Source: Diplosphaera chodatii
Lineage: Eukaryota; Chlorophyta; Trebouxiophyceae; Prasiolales; Stichococcaceae
DNA length: 64,000 bases
Assembly: GCA_032358165.1 (NCBI GenBank)
Contig: JAALGY010000062.1
Location: 1-64,000 of the forward strand
Direction of reading: 5' to 3'
Part shown: piece after piece, positions 33,417 to 46,000 of the stretch
Layout: the number at the start of each line of letters is the position of its first letter
Numbering within the stretch: the first letter of the stretch is position 1
Notes under the pieces: model-generated
What the model was told of the DNA's origin: nothing
Databases searched by the model: none
The model's input: only the letters and a program-made list of their open reading frames with translations
Translations under genes and position numbers: made by a program

Positions 33417-35030
33417 ATGCGCGACCACGGTGCTGCAACCGGCAGCCGCAGCGACATGGCAGAACGCACAGCCTATTTGCACCGGCATCAAAGCTGCCTT
33501 TGCAGCTCAGCCAGCGGTGTCGGAGTGGACATCGGCACAAACCCGGCATCCATCATTGAAACAGACGCCCGTGTGTGCTGGCAGTGTGGCGCAATGGTGC
33601 GCACGAATGCAGTCCTCCAGCACAGACGGTCAGCGCACTCCAGACACGCTGACTGGCCAACTTCTGGCCAAACGTCCCCCTGGCTCTCCGGACGTGCAAT
33701 GCTGATGTCATGGTTCGCAGGTGCCGCGCGTGTCATTCTACTTCTGCAACCAGTGCAATGTCATCCAGCCGGCGGTGCCGACCGCCGACCTGTTCCTGCT
33801 CCTGGACCTGTGAGAAGATCCTCCACTGAAAACAATCGCTGGCTATATTGCTGCCCTGCACGTGCTGCCTCAGCAGCAGGTGCTGCCCTCCTGCATTTAC
33901 AGCATCATCGTCCTCGACTGCCTGCAGGCCGCCAGTGTTTGATGTGGACTTGGTGCGGCTGGAGGCCACATACAAGGCCCTGCAGCGGCGGCTGCACCCC
34001 GACAAGTACTCCACTGCCTCATCGGTGCGCAGCTTCTGCTCTCTGCTCGCTGAAGCGACGAAGTTTCCTCCTGGCATTGCATGTCCTGGTCAATATGACA
34101 TTCAAAGCAAGTGCTATTTTGCCATGCTGTCAGAAGCACTCGTGTCAATTAGCTGGCTGGGATCACGGGCAGTGTTTGGCCAACGCACTGCAGGAAGAGA
34201 AGGCGTTTTCGGAGGACCAGTCAGCGCTGGTCAGCACCGCGTACGCCACGCTGCGGCAGCCGCTCAAGCGCGCCATCTACCTGGTGCGCCCAGCATGCTG
34301 CGCACCATCCTCAGCGTACGCCAGGGCAGCGGCCAGACACGGGGTGTGGACGTCCATCTTGCTTTGACAGGGTGCAGGCGGGGTGGATAGGCTGTAAGTG
34401 TACACGCTGCTGGTGTTGCCCCCTGCAGCTGGAGCGGGCGGGGCGGCTGGAGGCGGGCATGGGCGGGGAGGGCATGGTGGCGGACGACCCCCTGCTGCTG
34501 GCCCGCGTCATGGAGGTCCGCGAGCAGGTCGAGGACGCCCGGGTGCGCGTCCACCTACTCTGCTTGGAAAGCTCTCTGGACATGGTCGGGACATGGTTGG
34601 AACAGAGAAGAGCATCCTTAGTTGACACTTGGATGCATTGCTCGCAAGCCGGGCAGCATTGGCAGCGCTGCACGCAAGCGCATGTCAGCAGAATCACGTA
34701 CCCTGACTTTGCGCAGGACGAGGCGGAGCTGCGGCAGCTGCAGCAGGAAAACACCGCCCAGCAGGCGCAGCAGCTCAAGGTGAGCGAGCCTGTCCAGCAC
34801 CCACTTGCTGTTTCTGACGCTCAGGTTGACAGTCGTGTACAGCAGACAAGCCTGCTGGCAGTCATGCACGCGCTGTGCATCCAGACACCACAGGCCACTG
34901 TACTGATGCGGTGCAGGCGCTGTCTGCGGCATTCGCAGCGGATGATCTCGACGCGGCAATGGAGACAACGATGCGGCTGCGGTACACTGACCGCATACGG
35001 GAAGCCATTGAGAAGAGGTTGCCGAGCTAG
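33417..35030 (+). CDS. HSCB: Fe-S cluster co-chaperone HSC20/HscB (J-domain protein)
   Basis: J-protein co-chaperone that delivers the scaffold ISCU to the Hsp70 chaperone in mitochondrial Fe-S cluster assembly. Exons: up to 33596 (ARVCWQCGAM), 33721-33809 (VPRVSFYFCNQCNVIQP then ADLFLLLDL), 33928-34024 (PPVFDVDLVRLEATYKALQR then LHPDKYS), 34194-34283 (EEKAFSEDQSALVSTAYATL then KRAIYL), 34429-34542 (LERAGRLEAG ... VMEVREQVEDAR), 34717-34779 (DEAELRQLQQENTAQQAQQL) and 34917-35030 (ALSAAFAADDLDAAMETTMR then RIREAIEKRLPS stop). CWQCG plus CNQC is the zinc-binding C4 module of eukaryotic HSC20. HPDK is the J-domain HPD signature that stimulates Hsp70. The C-terminal helices are the ISCU-binding part. 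ATG 33417 keeps an open frame into the first zinc exon, but a targeting peptide is not obvious, so the start is tentative. Confidence 0.92.
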
Positions 35031-35321
35031 CCATGTACTGTGCAGTCTGTGAAGCATGTTGGTTTCTGGCTTTACAAGGGCTCGCAGTAACATATGTCCA
35101 ACAGGGATGTCGGTCTGGTCTGTAAGCAGGGTTCAGGCTGCTGGTTTCGTGGTTCAGAGGCATCAGTAGTGTCGGAGTTGACTTGCCAGCCAAGGCCAGG
35201 AACGAACACCAAACCACCGTTGACACTTAGCACTCCGCTAGACACCTTTTAACCCTGACATGAGAGCGTCAAACCCAATGATGTGCGGCACCTGCCTGTC
35301 AACAGTTGTCACTGCACCACC

Positions 35322-38300
35322 TCATTCCCATTTTCGACGAACATCGCGCCGCACGGCCAGACCGTTCAGCACATACGCCCCGCTGGCCAGAATGCTAGTG
35401 ATGAGCACCTGCAGACCAGATGCCATGACGTCAGGCGCAGGTGCTGCATGTGATTGATGTCAGGACAAAATGCCGAACCCTGCAGGGTACAAGGTGACGA
35501 AAAGGGCCCCAAGGGGTCATCTGCCATGAAGTCAGACACCTAACACATATGTCAAAAACAGAACACGCACCAGCAGCGCAAACGGGAAGTCGGCGGCGAG
35601 GCCGTCAAAGGACGCCGCTGGCGCCACCCGCGTGTAGTATAGGTCCAGGCCGTGCGCCAGGACGTGGCTGGTGGATTCCATCGCCGCTGGGGCCGTGACG
35701 ACGCCTGCTACGGGGCACCAGCCTCTCAACCAATGCAGTCCATTGTGCCACACACCCAATAGTAACATGCACGTCCGAGACTGACAATACGGTGCTGCTG
35801 CCGATGCCTGCCAGCGGGCATGCGTGAGGCTCGGTCCTGGCATGGCTTGCAGCTGCACATAGGCCCTCCTCCACAGCCTCAATCGTCAGCAGCAGCAGAG
35901 GTAGCCCTTCAATTCAGCGGAACAAAAGCGCAGCGCCCACCCTGGAGCCGGGCCACGGCGCGGTTGTGGGTGGCGAACAGGTTGGGCGCCAGCGGCAGCA
36001 GCGGGGCGTAGGGGATGAGGCGCTCCTCCTGCTCCGCCGGCGTCAGCGCCTTGGCCGCCTTGCGCGGCCGCCGCGGGTCCAGGAACCGCTTGTCCATCAG
36101 GTACACCTGCGCAAGCGGGGCGTCGGGCCGTGAAATGTGGGTGATGGTGGCGTTGCAACATCAACGGCTGAACATGCGCGTGCCCCGCGCCAAAATGTCT
36201 GCTGGAAGGTGAGCAGAGCAGGCGCATCCTCGAGAGATGACCCACGTAAACTGGCTATTTACGTTGTGCAGGCAGCCCGTCTGACATGCCGTGCTTGTCC
36301 TCTCTAACTCCGATGACAGATTGCGGACCTGGTCGGCGGCGGTGCCCAGCAGCAGCATCTTGGAGGTGATGCCGCGTGCGGTGTTCGTGACCGCCGCCGC
36401 CTTGACCTGCTGCGCCCAGAAGTAGCTGTCCCGCAGCACCTGCACACCAGCAGCACCAGGACCAGGCTGGCACATCTCTGTTTTATAATTTCACAGTCCC
36501 GCCCAAAACACCGCATCAGCACCAGCGGAGCGCACTCCGACTGGAATCGTCTGAGAGGGGTGTAGTGCATTACCACCTCACTGCATGTGGACCAGGATTT
36601 AGATGCACTGACCTCCAGCTCGGGCGGCGCCCAGGAGGAGGCGGTGCGGTTGCTGGACCCCAGCAGCGCCGCCCGAATGCTGAACGTCGCCTTCTCGTAC
36701 AGCTCCACCACGCTCAACTGCGGATACAGACCCGCGTCAGGCTCCACATTTCCTGGGGGACATTGTTGGCATATGCTGCCGCCAGTCAGATGACCCTTGC
36801 AGCAGGCTCGCTTGATAGTGTGCGGATGTTGAGTTCATCCTGGAACGATGATGAGCAAGCATGCTGTCAGGGCACAACTGCACGGCAGACTGACGGCACA
36901 TGGAACCAGCACAACGCACCTGCGGTCGCCGCTCCACCGCATTCCAGTAGGAGTACACCACCCAGTGCTCCGCGACCATGGCCTGCACCGGGCCCCGGCA
37001 GCCCTGCACGCCCAGCAGCCCCGCCGTCAGCACTTCGCATCCTTCGCATGCAGACAGCTGGCGCCGCCTCCTGGCAGGCCTTCCCGTGCACCTGTGTGGC
37101 GCACTCCACACATCTGCATGACATCCTACAGCCGCATTCAAACGGACCTGGTGCACTTGGCGGAACAGCGGGCGGCCGCTGACGGCGTCCAGGACATCGA
37201 CGTGCAGCTGCAGCTGGTCCGGCGCCGCGGCGCTGCCCGGCGCGGCGCCCGACGCGACCAGCAGCACGTGCGGGTTGAGGTGCTTCACCTTCAGGCTGCG
37301 GTCGCCCAGCACCTGGCAAGGGAGACACACTTGAGACGCTGACTGGCTGTAGCGGCTTGGAAGGTTGCTGCAGGATGGCTCCAGTTGTTCGAACTTCTTG
37401 AGCAGAGCCTTCATCTCTACACCACGCATGTCTCGGACGCGCGCTCACAGCAGTTTTCCACAATGCGCTTCTTAGACGCACGCACGCAGCAAGCTTCGTG
37501 AAGCGCCAGCGCGGCGTCACCTTGGCGGCGGTGTTGAGGGGCTCGTCGGGCGCGCGCGGCACGGCGGCCAGCAGCGCGGGCGCCGCGGTGGGGCGGCCCT
37601 GCGACCAGCGCTCCTGCGGCCGCAGCGACGCGTCCAGGCCCCAGCCCTGGAGCATGCCTGCGCCCCACCAATGCAGCGCATCAGTCATGTGTGTCCTGCA
37701 TGCTGGCGCACCAGGCCTCATTCGGTGTTGTGCATGACACGACTGGCGCCTGATTGGCCGACCTTGGCCCAGAGACAGTCAACGTTCAAACACTGACACT
37801 GGCGTAAGCAGGCGAGGCCGGGTTCCGATGACAGGGTACTGCCTGGCCTCGACTCCAGCACCTGTGGCGCTGTCGGCTCGCCAGAAGGACATGGCCGGGG
37901 CCGCGGCGGACGCCACGTCACGGGCTGCGTCCGAGTCCGGCAGCACCGTCGCAGCCGCTTCCGCCGCGCCGCACGGCAGCAGCAGGAACACCCGCTGCTC
38001 GGTGGGCCCCTCCCGCAGCGGCTGTGGTGCCGTGAGCACCTGCAGCACAGGCAAAGCCTGACTGGTAGACGTATTCCTGGAGGCAACCTGTCAGCCAACT
38101 TCAGGCATCGTTGACAGCAGCTGCATATCCTGACTGGCAGATACCTGAGCAGTGCTCACAAGCCGAATCTGTACCAGTTGTATCAGGCATAGTACCTGGC
38201 ACACGTCCAGCCGCAGGGTGCGCTGCGTGAGCAGCTCGCCGCTGTGGGCGTTCACTGTGGCAGCCAGGGTGGTGCCGTCGCCCCGCCGCAGCAGCACCAG

Positions 38301-41300
38301 CACCTACACAGCACAGGCAGCATCATGGTCGGGGTCCGCCGGGCAGACTAACCCTCTGTTACCTGCGACCTCCAGGCGCGGTTGGCGTCCGACATGCAGG
38401 CGCCGTGTCGCCGTCGTCAGAGCAAGCAGGACGTCCTGACGCGCCTCGGGGGCGTGCTGCACGTCGTGGGAGGAGCGCCACGGCAGCAGCTGGGCGGTGG
38501 CCCCGGTGTACCCGCCGCCCGGGCGCGGCCCAAAGTCGACGGCCCACACCAGCCGCCCGCCGCCGTTGTGCACCGCCGCCAGCTTGCCTGCGGGGCGCAG
38601 CACAGCCAGTAACGCAGGCTTGAGGGCTCCCAGATATGAAAGGTGGAACATCTTGCTGAACATAATGAAACTATAACGTGCGGCGGAAGGGACACCCTTG
38701 ATACTGTGACGCAGGACCTGATGAGGCAGCAGCAGGCCCTGAGGCACCAGCGTCATGCATGGTGACAGTGGCGTGCTCACAGGATCATGCAATGCAGCAC
38801 CACGTATCACATCCGCAACACGCCTGACGCGGTGAGCAGCAGGATCAGGCGGCGGAAGCCGTTGCCGTCGCGCGTGGGCAGGTGCTTGGTGGACAGCGCC
38901 GAGCGGTGCGCCCGCAGCGCCGCCGCCTCCTCCGGCTTCGCCAGCATCACGCTGTCCTGCAAGGGTTGCAGGGTTGCCGGTTTGCAACCGCCCTTAATGC
39001 CTCGAGTCACATGTGGGCAGTGTGACCAGCTGGTGATGTCGCATCGGTTTTTGCACCTGCACCACACAGCAGTCAGGACACAGCTTCGGGTCATGGCATA
39101 CATGATGCACGGTGCTCTGCGAACTCGTTCCACCACGCACCTTCAGGCTGAGGACCTGGTAGTCGAAGCGCTCCTTGAGGCTGGTGGGGGCCGGGGGCGC
39201 GGCCCCACCCACCGTGCTGCCAGCCCGCGCCGGCAGCTCCTACACGGCAGAAAATGATGGTTGCCTTGCAGAAGACACAGACTGCTGTTGTCTGCACAGT
39301 GCGCAGGTCGGCACCTGTGTGACAGGACGCTTCAAGCCGTCCCAATACGAGCACTGCGCAGTTGTGGGGCATCCAACAGGGGCAGGCGCACCATGAAGCG
39401 GGCGGCCAGAACAGAGCTCAGCGCCTCGGCGCGCTGCCACACCACCTGCCCCTGCTGCAGCAGCGCCGTGGTGGCGTCCGCCGTGGTCACCAGCACCCTG
39501 GCCAGGACGCCACTCGGACCGTCACATGTGTGCATCCGTCAAAGTACGCAGACACACTCGAAACCTGCAGCAGCCCTCGGAGAATGGTCCATAGTAGCGG
39601 ATGGTGTGGGATCTTTACGTTCTTGACGCAGCACAGCTGGCTGTCGGCGTCGTGCCGGACCCACCTGAACCCGGGCTGGCCGACCTTGCGGCTGTAGGTG
39701 CCCAGGAGGACCCGCGCCACGGGCAGCGGCTGCCCGGCGGCTTCAAGCAGGCCCACATGCTCAACCCGCTCCTCGCTGACGACCTGCAGAGCCAAATATC
39801 TTTACACTGTACAGCAGCTTGAGCCTGGCAGCAGGTGCACAGCGTTCACAGCCAGCTCATGTTCACATAGAGGTGGCTGTCCCAGGACAGTTGATGTGAT
39901 GCCGGACTTGTTCTTTTGAAGGCAGCTGAATGCCCTGACGCACCTACCAAGCGTCACACCTGAACATGCAGGACGGCTCAGACGAATGAAAGCAGCCACA
40001 GCTGCCTGCACAGTCACCTCCCAGTCGCTGGCGCGCACGATGCGGGCCCACACTGCTGTGCTTTCACGCCCCGCCACGGCGACGACAGGGCCGTCAGGGG
40101 TGTCGACCACGTTGGACAGCGCCGTCGCCCCTGCAGACCCCAATGGGCAGCAACAGCACGTCAAAACACGCACATGCGTGCATTCTGGGGTGCTTCGGTG
40201 TGAGGAGGCAGCGTCGACACCAATACCACACACTCTGTGCAGGCGTGGGAACACACAGGGTGACAGGGCAGCACTTCCGATCATGATACTGTAGACCTGT
40301 CCGGGACACCTGGGAAGTGGGGCGCTGCAGCCTCATCGCCGGCGGGCAGGTACACTGTCACACCGCGCCTGGACCCGACGATGCCACGAGCGGACGCGCC
40401 GGCTGCCGGCAGCAGCCGCAGCTCTGCATCCCGCACCGACTCCGCGTCCCTCGAAATGCGGTGGCACGACAGCGCTTTGCCACCTGATTGACAAACAACA
40501 CAACGTTGATTCAAAAGTAGTGCCACAACCTCTTGCCCACCTGCATTGCTGTGCAGCCATTGCTTGGCAGATGCTGTCAGGGGGCAGCCCGTCTGCCTCT
40601 GACAGAAGATCTGACAAAAGGTTTGGGCGAACAGGTCAGTCAGCCTGGGAGTCTGCACACCTGTCAGTGCGGCAGAGCAGAGCTGCCCTCCACTGCTGAG
40701 TGCTGTCACCGTGCCGTTGCTGCTGAAGTGGAGTGGCCCCTGGGAGCAATTTTCAAACATATATGAGGCAAAACAATGTTGTCCAATGACCATCCATATG
40801 GCCACAAAAGGCGCTTATAAGCATGTGCATGTGCAACCCTCGCACCATCGCTCAGCGGCCCACCTGCAAGCCCTCCACTTCTGCGAAATCTGACTGTTCG
40901 ACTCTGGGCTGCTCGCCAGGTGCTGGCAGCGCCACATGTGCAGTGCCCAAACCCCCGACGCGGCTTCGCCAACTGCACTCAGACGTTGATGCTTTTGTTG
41001 TGGATGACCATGCACATCATTGGATCGGTCAAAGCCAAAGGATCTAATATCAGCCTGATGCAGCTGTCCCTGCAGGCTCCTTTGAACCTGCTGCAGGGTG
41101 CTCTGCATGTCCAGGGACGCTCACTTGTATAGGATGGCTGCTGCAGAGACGCCAGCCTCATCTGCAGCCAGCTGCACGTGGGTCGCGGCCTCCCAGCCCT
41201 CCAAAGCCAGCCGCCACACCGGCTCCACGGCTAACGCGCCGAGGCTCAGGGCCTGCACATGACATTCCCATCAGCTTGCCTGCTGTGCATTACGCAAAGG

Positions 41301-42477
41301 GTTACCGCTGTCAGCTTGGCGTGCAGGTGGCTGCTTGTCATGATGCCGTTGCAGGAAGCACTGCCACCCCACAGCAAATGGGGCGTGGCAAGGCCATGTT
41401 GCACTGCGATTGCTGCCGATTGCTGTGCACGTCACTCAGCGGCTCTCACGTGCAGCGTGCCCTGCGCATACACGAGCAACGTCGGCTGCGGGCTGCCCTC
41501 GCTGGGCGGCAGAACCGCCAGGGCCGCGGTGCCCGCCAGGCCGCCTGGCGCCGCCCGGGCCCGCTGCAGGGCCACCTCCCGCTGCGCCGTGTCGCGCGAC
41601 ACCGGGTCCAGCCTGCAGGCGGCGCAGCAGGTGGCGCCTTGCACGTGCAAGGTCATTGTGAGCGGCAGAGCTGCAGGTCAAAAGCATCGCACCCAGTGAC
41701 AGCTCGCTCGGGGGCACCACTCTCGCTGGATTGCCGCCACGTGGAGACGCGCCTGCACCTCGGGCTCGTGTGAAGTCTGGGCTTCGATGCAGGTGGCGTC
41801 GCCGAGGCATGTGATGCCACGAGCAAAGGGTTCCCACCTGCCGGCCGGGGCCCCGGCGGCGGACTGCGCCGCGGCGCCCAGGTGCTGCTCCCACAGCAGC
41901 GCGCCGTCGCCGGCCGCCCAGCCCCGCAGCACCCCGCCGCCGCCGGACAGCGTGACGACCATGCCCGCCGGCGCCTCCAGCAGCGCCATGGCGTCCAGCG
42001 CGTCGTCCTCCGGGTCCAGCAGCTGCAGCGCGCGGGGGCGTGATGCTGGCTGAGCATGAGCTGGGTCATCGACATCGGTCTGGAGGCTGCGGGACGGTAC
42101 TTTGGGCCTCAGCAACCTCTGCACAGGGGTGCTGCACAAGGAGCATGTGCTGAGTCAACGACGGAAGGACCGCGGGAAGCTGGTGTAACGATCCGTCAGC
42201 ACAGATGGGGCAGGCTGCATCTGCGCACCTGGCGCCACAGGATCCCGCCGTCGCGTAGGTGCAGGCACGCGACCACGCCAGCGGATGTTCCGACATACAC
42301 CTTGGGCCCCCGCGGCGCAAACAGCGCGTGCTGAACCGGCCCCACGTGCCGCAGCAGCCAGTCCACCTCGCCCAGCTGCGTCTGCCGGATCAGCGCGGCT
42401 GCCGGCGGCAGGGCCGCCACCACGAACAGCGCCGCCAGAGCCAGGGCAGCGCCACATGGGGCGCGCGGCGGCGACAT
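35322..42477 (-). CDS. EMC1: ER membrane protein complex subunit 1
   Basis: Large subunit of the EMC insertase; its luminal beta-propellers and single TM help insert tail-anchored and multipass proteins in the ER. ATG 42475-42477 opens a signal peptide (APCGAALALAALFVVAALPP), then the N-terminal motif GEVDWLLRHVGPVQHA and VYVGTSAGVVACL with GGILWRQ. Later exons: MVVTLSGGGGVLRGW (about 41940), SVVELYEKATFSIRAALLGS-like and AEHWVVYSYWNAVE (about 36.7-36.95 kb), LGDRSLKVKHLNPHVLLVAS (about 37.3 kb), VLRDSYFWAQQVKAAAVTNT with GITSKMLLLG (about 36.45-36.33), VYLMDKRFLDPRRP with ERLIPYAPLLPLAPN (36106-35940), SHVLAHGLDLYYTRVAP with FDGLAADFPFALL (about 35670-35570). The last exon, VLITSILASGAYVLNGLAVR then KWE, ends at TGA 35322-35324. 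The RFLDPRRP, LDLYYTRV and C-terminal TM signatures make the call firm. There appear to be more than 20 exons; many middle exons are only roughly placed. Confidence 0.93.
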
Positions 42478-43065
42478 GCCGTGTCGCGAGGCCTCGACGC
42501 CGCTGAGGACGTCTGATCACGAAGCGAGTTGCAGTACCATGCTGATTCCGGGTGGTGATCTAGGCTGTGCTTCGTGCACAACTAGTGGAGGCTTGGCGTG
42601 GTATGTCACACCACAGTTATCATCGCGCTGATCACTGACAGGTCGTCTGCAACTGAGTGACGCAACATGCAGAGTGGCAGCAATGATCGATCTGTCAGTG
42701 ACCTACTGATGCATGCGAGCCAGGAAGCAGCTCACAGTGCACGTTGCAGCTTGCACCATTCAGCAGCAGCTTTGACGATACACACTTGCAGCTTCGCCTG
42801 GGTCTGGCATCGTTCAGCGGGGTGGAATACCGTCGGGACGTATAGTGCTCATGCACAGCGCCAGCGGTGCGCCAGCAGCATTCCCAGGACCCTGAGGATG
42901 ACTGTAGAATCAAACGCCTGGCATCGTTGCCTCGCCGAGCATGTGAGCTGCTAGCTGAAGGCTCGAATAAAGCTGAACGGCAGCTTTATTCGAGTCACAT
43001 GCGACCTGGATAGCTCGGCTGTGGCATGCCGCAATTGGCCTAGCGGCATCCGCGGGGGCGGCGGC
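42478..43065. promoter_or_regulatory. Divergent upstream region of EMC1 and GT69 gene
   Basis: About 0.6 kb between two start regions pointing apart. A near-perfect inverted repeat at 42964-42995 (CTCGAATAAAGCTG ... CAGCTTTATTCGAG, loop AACGG-like) could form a strong hairpin of about 14 bp, which is notable for a 5' region. No other motif is assigned. Confidence 0.5.
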
Positions 43066-46000
43066 ATGCACCAGACGCAGCGCGGCGGCAGGGCAGGACG
43101 CGCAGCTCCAGCGGACGGGCAGGCACTATCCAGCAGTCGCTCGCCATCGCCCCCGCTTCGGCGCGGCAATGGCAGAGGGCCCCGCCGACGGGGCGCTGGT
43201 GCTCTCTGGGGCGCGGTGAGCACAAATTGCTGATGTCATGCGGCCAGCAGCAGTTCCGGTACTGGCAATGCGAGCACAGCACAGGGTTGCACACTGGCTG
43301 GTGCTGAGACGCATACCTCTGCATAACTCTGCCAGGCCGCGCATGAGGAGTTGACTTGTATGCATCTCATGCCAGCTGCTGCTGGCGGGCGCATACTACC
43401 TGCTGGTGCGGCGCCCGCCGTCGGCTTCACGGCAGGCGGTGGTGGCGGGCCTGCACGGCGCCTCGCGCGAGTCGCTGCTGGCGGCGTCTGAGATGCTCAG
43501 GTGCGTGCGGTTAATGATGTGTGTGCTGTGGGCGCCTGCAGATGTTGGGCTAACATTGAGCACCGCATGCGATCCTCATGACGTCCGAATGCTACTTCTG
43601 CTTTTGGTGGCCCCGTCATGCTGTGGCGACCAATGAGCTTTCAGGCTGGTCCTGAGCCCCCTATCTCGTCTCTGTGAGCCATGCATCGTGCTGATCCCAG
43701 GCAGGTGGAAGCAGCAGAGCTGCACAAGCACTCGCGTGAGGAAATTGCGGCGGCGTTTGCGGCGGTGTTTGTAGATACCGGCTGCCTGCCGCGCACAGCA
43801 GCAGCGCTCAGCAACAGCAGCGGCGGCCCCGAAGACCAGCTGCGGCTCAAGGCAAAGGCCCTGGTGGCGGGCCTCAGGGCGGCGGCGCCCACGCTGCCGT
43901 GCGCCTGGGACGCTTCTCTGCCAGGCGACCCCGGCAGGTGCTTCCGCATCCTATCATCACGAGTCTCATCCGTGCAGCACGTGCTGCTGCCCGTCCTGCT
44001 GCAGACATCATGACACGCTGGGCTCGACTCAGCTGATTACCACTGCTTGCCTGGCACCTGCCGTAGGTCGTGGCTAGTCTGTTTCTTCTGGATGACCTTG
44101 ATCCCGATTGAGTTGGCGCACCGTCGCCATTCACCTCACAGCTCGACCCCTGGCCCACCTCGAGATTCCACATGCATGTGCCATCAGCTGGCTGCTTCAA
44201 ATGGCATGCGTACTGCAGGTATGGGCGGCTGCTGGTGGCGGCGAATCTGAGGGACTCGGAGGCACTGATGCCGCACCTCATCCTTCAGCTGGTGGCGCTG
44301 CTGGTGTACTTCCCGCAGCAAACCGTGTACCTATCCGTGTACGAGAGCGGCAGCCGCGATGCAACAGGTCGGGACCCTTGAAGCCTGCATGACGTACCAG
44401 TACTGCTGCTCATCATGCTGGCTGCGCATATGTGCAGACAGTCATTTGCAGGGCCCTGACTTCACTTTGGCCATGGTAATCATAGCCCCATGGTTATCAT
44501 AGCGGAAACCCATGGTTATCATAGCGGAAACGAAATGTTGAGGCCTGCTGTAGCCCATTGTCAGCGGCGCAGCTTGCCAGCACCACTTTTGCGCTCGTAA
44601 GCAGCATGTCTGTACCGTGGCCCCCACCCCCTGCCCAGCTGCGCGCAGGCGTGTGGCTGGGCGTGCTGCGGCTGCTGGTGCTGTGGCTGCCGCAGCGCGC
44701 CGCCATCGTCGACGGCGGGGCCCTGCAGCGGGCGCCGGGGCGGGACCGCATCGCCTTCCTGGCCGCCGTGCGCAACGCCGCGCTCGCGCCGCTGTGGCAG
44801 GCACGCGCTCCAGCCTTCAGCGTTCTTCACACCCTCTGTCCTGCTGCCATCACTGGCGCATCTGCAACGGTACAGACGCAAAGCGACAGCGCAGCTACAG
44901 CACAGACATGTCGTCATTCATTACTGGAGGGCAGAACGTCACTGCCGCTGTGCAGTGATGGTTAATGATGGGATTGGCAGCGTCACTGGACCCGCTGTCC
45001 GCAGGCCGACCCCTGGGCGGCGGACCGGGCGGTGTTCCTGAACGACGTGTTTGCGTGCGCGGGCGACGTGGCGCGGCTGCTGGCGCACGAGGGCGCGCAC
45101 CTGGCGTGCGGCCTGGACTTTGACCGGCCCCGCATCGCCCAGATGGACCGGCAGGTGAGGAGGCCCGCAATGGTCCAAGCCCGAAACTCTCATACCTTGA
45201 CAGGGCTCCAGAGCGGGGCTCCAAGCCAGTACGTCGAAGTGTGCCGATACTGCGCGCAGCTCCCCTGGCAAGCAATCCGCTAGTGGCAGCTGCAAGGCAA
45301 GCTCGAACTGGCTCCGAGGTTTGGTAGCCAGATCAGTGCCATTTCGCAGATCCGGAGGGAGAGTGGCCAGCAGACATGTGGTGCTTGTGTCATGGACGCG
45401 AAGGCAATCTTGACAGCTTCAACCGGTCAGATGACCAGCATATTGCTGTTGCCCGTGCAGACGCAGCGGCGGCTGTTTGCCGAGTGGCTGGCGCGCCGGA
45501 CGTGGGTGCCGCGGCCGCTGGGGCGGCTCGCTGCCCGCTGGACGCTGCTGCTGCGGCCGTGGCGGGACGCGCCTGCGACGGAAGCAGCCTTCCAGGTGCC
45601 TGCAGAGTTTGCGGGTTGGCGACACTGGTGTGACCATGATCTGCAGCGCACTTCGATGGTTACGCGACGCGCTCACTAGCCTGCATACATCATCAGCACT
45701 CCGAGTGAAAGTCTCCCAACCCTGGCAGGCTCTGGTGTTGCTGTGTTGGCTGCACGGACATGACACGCCCCATCGTGCAGGCCACGGCGCCGCTGCAGCT
45801 GTATGACACCTGGGTGACGCGCGACGCGGCGGGCCGCCACGCCAGCAAGCTGCCGCCATACCTGTCAGACCCCGCAGGTCAGCAGACCCCCAACGGCGGC
45901 CCATGCCTTTTGGTATAAACCCATGCAAGTGTGTCCTAGCACTGGCACAGTTTGTCGACTTGGTGGCTGCTGGCATGCGATGCAGCGTTCAGGGTGTACG

